NCBI RefSeq assembly: GCF_902830275.1
Contig: NZ_CADESW010000024.1
Span: forward strand, 56,214 to 120,213
Length of the DNA: 64,000 bases
DNA from: Burkholderia stagnalis
GTDB taxonomy: Bacteria > Pseudomonadota > Gammaproteobacteria > Burkholderiales > Burkholderiaceae
Direction: 5' to 3'
The stretch's first letter is position 1, and every line of letters begins with the position of its first letter. Of the stretch, positions 1 to 6,995 are shown one piece after another. The position numbers were made by a program, and so were the translations under genes. Below the pieces are notes generated by a model. That model was not told the DNA's origin and did no database searches. It saw nothing but the letters and a program-made list of their open reading frames with translations.

Positions 1-88
1 GGAGGCGAATCAGTGACCGTCGGTGTAGTGGACAGGCGGCGCCCCCGCGGCGATCAGGCAACTAAATGTTTCGGTGGTGGGCAAGATA

Positions 89-250
89 GTGAGCGCGTAT
101 GTGACATTGATGCGCTGCATACGGCTGATCCTGGTGCTCTTCCGGTTCTTCCTCCTCGTCCCGCTCGTGCTTGGCTACCTGTCTACAGCGGGTCGCCCGA
201 TATCGAAGCAGATAGATAGTCATGCCGCGCTGCGGACTAGTGTCCTTTGA
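89..250 (+). CDS. possible small single-span membrane protein
   Basis: A 53-codon frame starts at GTG 89, with an in-frame ATG at 110, and ends at TGA 250. It encodes a short Arg-containing head, one strongly hydrophobic segment (ILVLFRFFLLVPLVLGYL) and a polar tail. That pattern suits a small inner-membrane protein. A GGTGGG stretch lies a few bases before the GTG. I recognise no family, and the opposite strand is also open here, so chance coding is quite possible. Confidence 0.25.
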   Translation: MSAYVTLMRCIRLILVLFRFFLLVPLVLGYLSTAGRPISKQIDSHAALRTSVL

Positions 251-586
251 TACGCCCGTGTTCATCACAGAGAAATCCGAAGAAAACGGGAACTCTCGTG
301 GCGCGCCTTCGCTAACTTGTCTTTCAGTGACAGTGTTGAACGACCGTTGCACTTGGATACCTGCCCCTCCTGATCTGATTATCTCGACCGGCAGAAAAGG
401 GGCGATCTCGGTCGACCGCATCGGACAGTAGTCGGCCAGAAGGCGACACTTAATCGGTCGGCCAGTTGGGCGGGCGGGTGGCGGGTTAGCATCAAAAACC
501 GGCCCGTCACGATCCACGCCAAATTGACGCGAGGCGGCCATAGCTGTCGGCGACGTTGGCCAAAATAATGCAGGACGATCCGGGAC
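251..586. other. intergenic, no supported gene
   Basis: Frames on both strands lack family resemblance and natural codon bias. The stretch around 430-475 (GTCGGCCAG, then CGGTCGGCCAG) resembles the GGTCGG/GGCCAG words that recur in the other empty parts of this island, so this is probably degenerate island spacer. Confidence 0.4.
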
Positions 587-1546
587 CTACGTCAGGCCGG
601 ACGTTTGCAAAACTTTGATCAGACGCCGGAATTCGTCGTTGTCACTGTCGCTCTTCCATCGATTGATGAAACGACAAACCAGTTGCAGATTGCCGCGCTC
701 GTAATGGCCGCTACTTTCGATGCGATCAAGCGAGCACAGCATCTCCGGGTCTGTCTCCACACCCATGAACTGAAGTTGAAGAGAGGTGATCGCGCACAGG
801 TTTTGCTGCTGCTTGGCGAGATCCTTGATGTGTTCCTCGAGTTCGGGCTGCGAGGAAAACATCATGTCCTTGTTTTTCAAGGTACGAGTGACGTCCTGGC
901 CGTTCGCGTAGGCCGTCGTCTGCATGGCTGTGTACGCCATTTGCCATGCGGACTTAGCGATCGGATCGTAGTTCGTTACTTGGCCTTTGCCGGACTTCTG
1001 ACGGGCGGCTTCCCAACGCGGCTGCGAATGCCACTGCGCAAGACTGTCGCCGTTGATCAGTGCGAGTGCATAGTCGGGATGGGTCGCCACAGACTGAACT
1101 GTGGCCTCCGTCGTGAGGAACCAGCGAGCGGTCGGATGAATTTCTTTCCAGAGGATACGGTTGCCTTTCCTATCGCGGTTCGACCACGGTTCCACCGGCT
1201 TATGCGTAATGTAGATCTCGCTCGTCTTACCGGTCGGATCGTTCCATGGCTCGAGCGTGGTAGTAGCCGGCTCTGCCTTCGACACGGTCCACCACAGGTA
1301 GTCGCCATCGCGATGGATCCAGATGTCACCTGCTGTGCCAAGAATGATCTCTGGTAGATTGAACCAGCGTCCCGCTGTCTGCGCTACCGTGCCAAGCGTC
1401 TTGGCAACGGCAATATAGCCCTCACGATCACGGCGTTCCCAGAACGGACGCAGTCTTACATCTTCGAACAGGGCGATCGTGGATCGCTCAAGACACGTTG
1501 GCCAGAGATGGTTCTGGATGCCGAGATTTGCAATGTATATCTTCAT
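587..1546 (-). CDS. HNH-type nuclease-like protein
   Basis: Protein of about 319 residues. The C-terminal 75 residues carry the pattern CAIT...SLDRI...GHY..GNLQ.VC..IN.WK, which matches the HNH/endonuclease VII style fold (Cys pair, DRI, GHYxxGN, terminal Asn-Lys). The first 240 residues are rich in Trp and Arg and match nothing I know; they may recognise the target. The start is either ATG 1546 (used here) or GTG 1558, and neither has a clear ribosome site. The gene stands alone, divergent from the recombinase at 1928. Nuclease activity is inferred from the motif. A role in restriction or defence is plausible given the island context but is not shown. Confidence 0.6.
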   Translation of the reverse strand: MKIYIANLGIQNHLWPTCLERSTIALFEDVRLRPFWERRDREGYIAVAKTLGTVAQTAGRWFNLPEIILGTAGDIWIHRDGDYLWWTVSKAEPATTTLEPWNDPTGKTSEIYITHKPVEPWSNRDRKGNRILWKEIHPTARWFLTTEATVQSVATHPDYALALINGDSLAQWHSQPRWEAARQKSGKGQVTNYDPIAKSAWQMAYTAMQTTAYANGQDVTRTLKNKDMMFSSQPELEEHIKDLAKQQQNLCAITSLQLQFMGVETDPEMLCSLDRIESSGHYERGNLQLVCRFINRWKSDSDNDEFRRLIKVLQTSGLT

Positions 1547-1927
1547 GCGGCAAGTCACCGTCGTTTAATTGCGGAGTATAAAGTAGTCAGCAAAAGGAGG
1601 GCCACAAAGGTCCTTCTATGCTCGATTGCCCAACTGGATTACTGTGCAAGCTTTCATGTTTTTTCGGTGTTCGCCATCGGGATGGTGTTTATCATGTCAA
1701 CCGTCGGCTCATTAAGCACATCTGCAATTGCAATCGGCGCGGTTACGTCGTATGGACGAACAGGCGCATGAGTGCTGGCAACATGGACTTTGACAACGGG
1801 ACGAACTTCCGAAGTCGACCGCCAAGCAGCCATCTATTTCCACGATTACGATTGGCTGCTCAGGGTCGGATAGCGCCCGCCGGAAAAGGCGCACACTCAA
1901 TCTCCCTTTGCTTGAAAGGAGATTGTC
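1547..1927. other. intergenic between divergent genes
   Basis: This holds the leaders of the HNH-like gene (left) and the recombinase (right). Several frames are open but none looks coding. The recognisable structure is the hairpin at 1899-1924. A TATACT word at about 1576-1581 on the minus strand could be a -10 box for the HNH-like gene, but no -35 at proper spacing was found. Confidence 0.4.
1899..1924 (+). promoter_or_regulatory. hairpin covering the recombinase ribosome site
   Basis: AATCTCC-(C)-TTT at 1899-1909 pairs with AAAGGAGATT at 1915-1924 around a five-base loop, with one bulged C. The right arm is the Shine-Dalgarno sequence of the recombinase that starts at 1928. In the mRNA the ribosome site would be buried in a 10-bp stem, so translation could be conditional. 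The pairing is read from the sequence; a regulatory effect is inferred. Confidence 0.5.
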
Positions 1928-2554
1928 ATGGAATCCGAGAATGTCGTCGTTCGTGACCGTGTGCCATGGAACAAGGGCAAGCTCACCGGGCAGAAGCCGC
2001 CGTTAAAACTCCGAGAAATCTGGGCGATTCGGACGCGACTTCAAATGGCGCCGAACCTTCGTGAGCTCGCAATGTTTAATCTCGCAATTGATAGCAAGCT
2101 CCGAGCGTGCGATCTTACGCGGTTGCTGGTTCAAGATGTCCGCCACGGAAGCCACGTGGCGTCCAGAGCGACAATCATGCAGCAGAAGACCCAGCGGCCG
2201 GTGCAATTCGAGATCACGGAACAGACCCGTGAGAGCCTCGAAGCTTGGATCGAAGCGCGAGGACTGAAGGCGGCGGATTTTCTGTTCCCGAGTCGGTCGC
2301 ACACGTCACCGCATCTGTCGACGCGGCAATATGCCCGGCTGGTACATCGTTGGATTGCATCGATTGGCCTTGACGATACTGCATACGGAACCCATACGAT
2401 GCGCCGCACAAAAGCTTCGCTGATCTACCGGCGGACGAAGAACCTTCGGGCGGTGCAGTTGCTGCTCGGACACACGAAGCTGGAAAGTACGGTTCGCTAT
2501 CTCGGCATCGAGGTCGACGATGCCCTTGAGATGGCGGAGCAGACGGAGGTTTGA
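1928..2554 (+). CDS. short tyrosine recombinase (catalytic domain only)
   Basis: Phage-integrase family protein of 208 residues. The catalytic set is visible in order: Arg in SKLRACDL (about 58), Lys in QQKTQRP (about 84), HxxR in THTMRR (about 157-160), His in LLGHTK (about 180) and Tyr in TVRYLG (about 189). The separate N-terminal core-binding domain of full-length integrases (300-400 residues) is missing, so it is the size of FimB/FimE-type switching recombinases. ATG 1928 has a strong AAGGAG ribosome site, which lies inside a hairpin. No tRNA, excisionase or phage gene adjoins it. It could be the remnant motor of a mobile element or a DNA-inversion enzyme. Confidence 0.85.
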   Translation: MESENVVVRDRVPWNKGKLTGQKPPLKLREIWAIRTRLQMAPNLRELAMFNLAIDSKLRACDLTRLLVQDVRHGSHVASRATIMQQKTQRPVQFEITEQTRESLEAWIEARGLKAADFLFPSRSHTSPHLSTRQYARLVHRWIASIGLDDTAYGTHTMRRTKASLIYRRTKNLRAVQLLLGHTKLESTVRYLGIEVDDALEMAEQTEV

Positions 2555-2563
2555 TGGCATCAC

Positions 2564-2589
2564 GGCCGGCGAGCGGTCGCTTGCCGGCC
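2564..2589 (+). terminator. strong hairpin just after the recombinase
   Basis: GGCCGGCGAGCG (2564-2575) pairs with CGCTTGCCGGCC (2578-2589) at 11 of 12 positions around a two-base loop, 10 bases after the stop codon. There is no T tract, so rho-independent termination is doubtful. It could instead be a repeat or recombination structure, because its right arm runs into the repeat at 2581-2605. Confidence 0.45.
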
Positions 2590-2605
2590 ATGAACGGTCG
2601 GTCGA
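2581..2605 (+). repeat. direct repeat copy 1, left of the HEPN gene
   Basis: TTGCCGGCCA-N4-CGGTCGGTCGA. All 21 bases outside the four-base centre match the copy at 3821-3845 in the same orientation; the centres are TGAA and CAGG. The two copies bracket the gene at 2735-3688. Confidence 0.6.
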
Positions 2606-2734
2606 CGTGTTCACCAAAATCGTCGACAATCACTAGCCACGGACGACGAAATTAAGGTCGGTAGTAGGATATGCCGCAGACGCCGATGCCCTATTGCCGT
2701 AGAAAACCTTTTGAAGCTCCCAAGGATTCGAGTC

Positions 2735-3688
2735 ATGCCCTACCGTCTCTACAGAAGAGACCCAGTAGTGAAGGGTCAATGGTATGTAGTTCTTAAGTGT
2801 AAAGGTTGTCACGAACTCATTTACGTTCTTGACGACATGTCCAACGGGACACGGCCAATTACATTCGCAGGCGATGGGGATCTCAGTGTTCCGTGCAGAC
2901 GATGCATGCACGATGGCCTTTATTCTCCTAGTGACCTGCAAATCGTAAAATCTGAAGAGTCTTTTCCTTCAACATATCCGGAAAGAGAAGCGGTCTCAAA
3001 TTCACCAAGGAAACCGCTCACTAGATCGTACCCGGACGCAAAAGTCACTATGGGGGTCGGCTATATCGAGGACCGTCCGAAAGCGGCGGCGCTTGTGGGG
3101 CGAATCATAACGTCCTGGGCTGACGTCGAAGTTCAAGTTACCCGACTACTCGCAGAACTGATGGGAGCCAATATCCCTCAAGTTGCAGCCGTCTTCGGTT
3201 CATTGCGGAATAGTCGCACGCAGTCTGATGCGCTTGGCGCCGCTGCCGAGGTGGTGTTGAATGGAAATGATCTCCTGTTGTTCCAGGCTTACATACTTCG
3301 AAAGGCATCTCTTGAGAAAGAGCGAAATGACCTCGCTCATGGATGTTTCGGTGTATCTGTGAACATTCCGGATCATATTATCTGGGTGTCGCAGTCGGAC
3401 CTCCTTGCGTTTAATGCGGCCCATAAGGCGAATCAAAACATATTTGATCTGCGGGAAAAACAGTTTGTTTATGAACTAGGTTCGTTAGAGCGTATCGCAA
3501 GGGAAATCGCAGAATTTTATGATCAGTTGGGATTCTTAACAGGATATTTGTCTGCGCGTCACAACGGACCTGCGGGAGAAGCTTTTCGCGCGACTAGATA
3601 CAACGAGCTGTGTAATCAGCCTCACATCAAGGATGCACTTAAGTCTATACAAGCCAAAAGGACTTCAGCTGGAAAGAAAAAATCTTGA
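2735..3688 (+). CDS. zinc-ribbon plus HEPN-motif protein
   Basis: About 317 residues. The N-terminus carries CKGC (about 22-25) and CRRC (about 55-58), a four-Cys zinc-ribbon arrangement. A predicted all-helical region follows (about 105-215), containing EKERNDLAHG, which fits the R-N-x3-H catalytic motif of HEPN ribonucleases used in toxin-antitoxin, abortive-infection and CRISPR effectors. The C-terminus ends in a Lys-rich tail. A TTG at 2711 is in frame, but AAGGA at 2722-2726 sits well spaced before ATG 2735, so that start is preferred. GC is clearly below that of the core genes. The gene stands alone between two short direct repeats, with no obvious antitoxin partner. The motif is seen; RNase or defence function is inferred. 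Confidence 0.5.
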   Translation: MPYRLYRRDPVVKGQWYVVLKCKGCHELIYVLDDMSNGTRPITFAGDGDLSVPCRRCMHDGLYSPSDLQIVKSEESFPSTYPEREAVSNSPRKPLTRSYPDAKVTMGVGYIEDRPKAAALVGRIITSWADVEVQVTRLLAELMGANIPQVAAVFGSLRNSRTQSDALGAAAEVVLNGNDLLLFQAYILRKASLEKERNDLAHGCFGVSVNIPDHIIWVSQSDLLAFNAAHKANQNIFDLREKQFVYELGSLERIAREIAEFYDQLGFLTGYLSARHNGPAGEAFRATRYNELCNQPHIKDALKSIQAKRTSAGKKKS

Positions 3689-4242
3689 CCAATGCGGGCA
3701 GCTTGCATCGCACCCGTTTTCGACTAGTCTGTGAACCGGTGTGAAAACGAGCCGCAGATGACCTCTTCCGGTTGCTCCGGGCGACTGCAACGGGTCGGCT
3801 TTCGCCGGTCACCACGGCAGTTGCCGGCCACAGGCGGTCGGTCGATGAGTGAAGCTCGTCAACAAGTCACATTTAGGCGTTTGACCAGTTACGCCAATAA
3901 GGCGTACCTCCACGCTACCAACAAGACGGAGAAGCGCAGGGTCCTCCGAGGCCGACTGTCCGAGTCGGGCGCGCAACAATAGCGACAGTGCCTAACAGAA
4001 AACCATGATGAGCAAAGCGCTGAATGTACCGCCGAAGTCGGTGGCGCTGTCTCATTCCCGAGGTCGGTCTAGTGCTCCGGCACAGCAGCGCCTGACGCTA
4101 TTTCCATAGCGCCACAGTCCCACATTCGATTCCGTTACACTGAGTTCGGAGTCGTGTCGCACGGGATCGCGCGATCGGCTGCCCAGACGTCAAAAGCCTC
4201 CAAACCCACTTTCCGATTGCAGCTCTCTATCGACGAACGACC
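3689..4242. other. intergenic island spacer with repeat
   Basis: Over 550 bases without a convincing gene. An open frame at 3731-3982 on the plus strand lacks a ribosome site and any recognisable motif. The stretch includes repeat copy 2 (3821-3845) and GGTCGGT/GTCGGTG words typical of the degenerate spacers in this island. Confidence 0.45.
3821..3845 (+). repeat. direct repeat copy 2, right of the HEPN gene
   Basis: Same orientation as copy 1 and identical outside the four-base centre. The 1240-base period brackets the HEPN-motif gene. This could be a duplicated target, a recombination site or a dispersed intergenic repeat. Confidence 0.6.
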
Positions 4243-5010
4243 ATGGCAGAACCCACAACTGAGACCACACTCGCGCCATTCGAACTTTATCTTGCATACG
4301 ACTATTTGCCGGCGAGGCAGTATGGCCAAATCCTCACGACTTTAGATGAGCTGTACCAGTCGCTGACACGCTCGCAATTCGACGAACTCAACTTTCCTTG
4401 GTACCTCCGCCGCCCTTTCGCAGCCAGCCCAATAGCGCCACCACTTTGTATTGAACGCGTCGAAACTGGTCAATCTATCAAATGTCGATTCGCTGGAGTG
4501 GGGGAATCGGGGAAGCTGAAATGGGAGAACTGGGATCTTGAATTCGTCATCCCTGTATTTATGGCGCCTCTCGTCGCGCTTGCTGGAATAATCGCGGGCG
4601 GAGTATGGGTCTGCGACCACTACCTCGACTTGCGCGTCAAGCAATCGCAGATAGACCTCAACCATGCGCAGGCGGAGGTCGCGAAGCAGCAGGCATACAT
4701 GAACGCTGCGCAGACCGAGCAAGCTCGCAGTCAGGCAGAGCTCAACCACGCGCTCGCCGCAGATGCGCTTCGGCATGCAGAGGTCAACGCCGCGCAGGCA
4801 GAGGAAACAAGACTTCGCACCCATCACCTTATGCAGCAGCATGTAGAACGCCATGAACCGCCCAAATCAGAGCCCGCACGTAGCGTGCACTTCGAAGTGC
4901 AAGCGCAGGTTCAGAATTTCTACGCTCTGATCAATCAACCTAACATTACCCGATCGACCGTGAATGGATTCGATGTCCGTGCACCAAGCGACACCGATGA
5001 TCTGAGATAG
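4243..5010 (+). CDS. single-span membrane protein with cytoplasmic-type coiled coil
   Basis: 255 residues in three parts. Residues 1-100 form a compact domain including LCIERVETGQSIKC, which recalls the TGxSI strand seen in several membrane-anchored bacterial conflict-system proteins. Residues about 104-124 are a hydrophobic span. Residues about 128-205 are a long Ala/Gln/Glu-rich coiled coil with heptad-like repetition (LNHAQAEV, LNHALAAD, VNAAQAEE). The tail is polar. There is no signal peptide. No enzyme motif is seen. Neighbours are island genes on both sides. The function is unknown; a membrane-anchored adaptor or sensor is the most that can be inferred. Confidence 0.55.
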   Translation: MAEPTTETTLAPFELYLAYDYLPARQYGQILTTLDELYQSLTRSQFDELNFPWYLRRPFAASPIAPPLCIERVETGQSIKCRFAGVGESGKLKWENWDLEFVIPVFMAPLVALAGIIAGGVWVCDHYLDLRVKQSQIDLNHAQAEVAKQQAYMNAAQTEQARSQAELNHALAADALRHAEVNAAQAEETRLRTHHLMQQHVERHEPPKSEPARSVHFEVQAQVQNFYALINQPNITRSTVNGFDVRAPSDTDDLR

Positions 5011-5437
5011 CGAATCTCACGCGGGTTGGCACCTGTAAGGTGCAGGCGAGTTAGCGACCCAAAGTCAAACGCAGTTGAAAAGGCGCTGGCTCGCACGACG
5101 TCTGCCGTGAGAGTACAAACAGGCGAGACATCTCCCGCTTTTCCAATCGGCCAAATGCGTGCGGGCTTTCGACCACTCGAGTGGCGGGTTTTGGCATTTC
5201 TGAGAGTCCGCTCCGGGTCGATAGCGGTAGTTCGGCGGCCGGTGCCGGAGCGCGACTGTCGACCAACTTCGAGCTCCCGGGTTCGGCCAGTTGCGGTCAT
5301 TCGAGGACCGTTTTCCCGAGGGCCCATTAAATACCCACGCGCCCGTTCGGTGAGGCTAAAATATCCATCCGCCGTGCCTCCAGACACGGACGGCGCACGT
5401 ATGGTCCACCTCGCGCACCGTCCGCAGGAGAGGATTA
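5011..5437. other. convergent intergenic with degenerate repeat words
   Basis: Two genes converge here. The stretch has no convincing gene but contains, in order, GCGACCCAAAG (5053), TCCGGGTCGATAGCGGTAGTTCGG (about 5213-5236) and TTCGGCCAGTTGCGGTCATTCG (about 5282-5303). These look like decayed copies of a short intergenic repeat common in betaproteobacterial accessory DNA. That assignment is from memory and was not checked. Confidence 0.4.
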
Positions 5438-6205
5438 CTAGGTGTTGGCGGCAGCAAATGCACTGGAGTAAGCTTTCTTGAGAAACGTTTTTACAATCGA
5501 CGTGACGAACGCGTGAGCCTCTTCAAGAGTCATTGACGCGGTTTTATTCTGCTTTACAATCTGCTTGAAGCCGTGGCGAGAGTCGAAACCTGATAACGAA
5601 AAGTTGTTAGCGGTGTTGGTGAAAGCCTTCCGGGTTTTGTCATCGGTGCCTAAGTCAATGGATTTCGCTGCCGCAAACTGCTCCACCGCCTCCATAAGCT
5701 TGTAATATGTAACCCAGCCGGCTTCCATATTCAGATATTTGAGGATGAAGTAAACGTCTTGGTTTTCCGTTGCGAGATGTATCAGGGAGAACGTGGCCGA
5801 AAGCCTTCTGCCATGCTCCCGTTCCTCGTCAATTCGCTGCTGCGGGAATGGAGGTGGCCCAAGTAGGGCTGCTGAACTTTCCATCGGTTCCCACTTGACC
5901 CCTGCAGAAGAGCCTTTGTACAGCAACGAGTTAATAGACACCCTCCGGATGTTGTAAGAAAAAAGTGCACTTGCACCGTTGAAAAGACCAACGAGCTCAT
6001 ACCCCACTTGCCAAATCGTGTGCGAGTCAGTTTCATCCTGCGCATATAACGTTGTCATTCTGAAATCATCGTTGCGACAATCCAGATAATGGTCGATGCC
6101 ACCACCAACGCGAAAATATGCGGTTCCGAGCGACTCGGAAAGATCACGCAGTTCGTGGGGGTTCCCGTCGATGGCAAACTCCCAATCCATATAGTTTTCG
6201 CTCAT
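5438..6205 (-). CDS. hypothetical island protein
   Basis: 255 residues, no signal peptide or membrane span. The N-terminal half (about 1-85) is beta-rich with acidic patches; the C-terminal half (about 125-250) is helical and contains FTNTANNFSLSGFDSRHGF. I have seen similar TxNN-xLSG-xxSRH patterns in uncharacterised accessory proteins, but I know no function. AAAGAAAT precedes ATG 6205; ATG 6190 is an alternative. GC is lower than in the core genes. It is the last gene of the left island before the terminator at 6371. Confidence 0.55.
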   Translation of the reverse strand: MSENYMDWEFAIDGNPHELRDLSESLGTAYFRVGGGIDHYLDCRNDDFRMTTLYAQDETDSHTIWQVGYELVGLFNGASALFSYNIRRVSINSLLYKGSSAGVKWEPMESSAALLGPPPFPQQRIDEEREHGRRLSATFSLIHLATENQDVYFILKYLNMEAGWVTYYKLMEAVEQFAAAKSIDLGTDDKTRKAFTNTANNFSLSGFDSRHGFKQIVKQNKTASMTLEEAHAFVTSIVKTFLKKAYSSAFAAANT

Positions 6206-6370
6206 ATTTCTTTATATGTTGTTAAAGTGCTGACGAGCATGTGGTTTGTCCGTTGCGATGATACCTTCTCTCACTTCCGTTGCGGTGCTCTGTGCATCAT
6301 GAACGGCCGTTTTCAGGAAATCTGAAGGGCAGCTCGGGGTCGGCAAGCGCCAACCACCGAAATTCACGAA

Positions 6371-6410
6371 AAACAAAAAAGCCTGCACTCGACATGAGTG
6401 CAGGCTTTTT
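6371..6410. terminator. bidirectional rho-independent terminator
   Basis: GCCTGCACTC (6381-6390), loop GACAT, GAGTGCAGGC (6396-6405): a perfect 10-bp stem with an A-rich run on the left and TTTTT on the right. It ends the minus-strand DUF4148 gene at 6463 and marks the border between island and core-like sequence. Confidence 0.9.
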
Positions 6411-6462
6411 CCCTTCTGGCTTGGCGATCCGGCAGCCCTGAACGGCCGCCGGCATCCGACGC

Positions 6463-6792
6463 TCAATGACCCCGATAAATCTCCGACGCATCCCCCGCAG
6501 CCGGCACAACCACCCGCTGGCCCGCTTGCGACACGGCGGCGGCATTCGCGCCATAACCCGTCGTATCAGCCTGCGCGCCGGTGTTCTGCGCGGCGGCGAT
6601 CTTGGCCTGCGCGGCCTGGATGTTTTCCGGGTAGTTGATCCAGTCGTTCGGGTTGTAGCCGGCCTTTTCGAGCTGGGCCAGTTCGGCGCGCACTTGCGCG
6701 CGGGTCAGCGGCTGCTGGTTCGATTGGGCGAACGAAGCGACCGGGGCGGCCACGATGACGGCCAGTGCAACTGCGTTGATCAGCGATTTCAT
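6463..6792 (-). CDS. DUF4148 small exported protein
   Basis: 109 residues: signal peptide (about 1-22, ending SFA) and then the DUF4148 signature TRAQVRAELAQLEKAGYNP...YPENIQAAQAKIAA. This family of small periplasmic proteins is abundant in Burkholderia and relatives and has no known function. CGGAGG precedes the ATG. A promoter with 17-bp spacing lies at 6859-6887, and a strong terminator follows the gene, so it is a monocistronic unit. A second family member is at 36419. Confidence 0.9.
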   Translation of the reverse strand: MKSLINAVALAVIVAAPVASFAQSNQQPLTRAQVRAELAQLEKAGYNPNDWINYPENIQAAQAKIAAAQNTGAQADTTGYGANAAAVSQAGQRVVVPAAGDASEIYRGH

Positions 6793-6858
6793 GATTCAGA
6801 ACCTCCGAGATTGTTTTTTCAAACGCATCGGACTCTGGGTTCGGTGCGCATGAGTAGA

Positions 6859-6887
6859 AGTCTAGGAGGCTCGACTATCAGGGTAAA
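6859..6887 (-). promoter_or_regulatory. sigma-70-like promoter for the DUF4148 gene
   Basis: Read on the minus strand: TTTACC, a 17-base spacer, TAGACT. The leader to the ATG at 6792 is about 60 bases. A TAGACT box also precedes the second DUF4148 gene, at 36351-36356. Confidence 0.55.
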
Positions 6888-6995
6888 TACTTAAATCGCG
6901 AATTCACTGTTGACTGGAATCGGACAATCGACGGGAATTTTCCACATTCATCAGATGATTAGCCGCATTGACATACAGAATCCCGCCAGCCACGC

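Noticed and set aside
62..541. 159-codon minus-strand frame in the left spacer
   Set aside because: No ribosome site, no family resemblance, and a mixed Cys/His/Arg-rich composition typical of chance frames.
3731..3982. 83-codon plus-strand frame
   Set aside because: Runs through the repeat at 3821, has no ribosome site and no motif.
1..6350. Complete integrative element or prophage
   Set aside because: Only a short recombinase is present; no att-bearing tRNA, excisionase, replication or structural genes were found.
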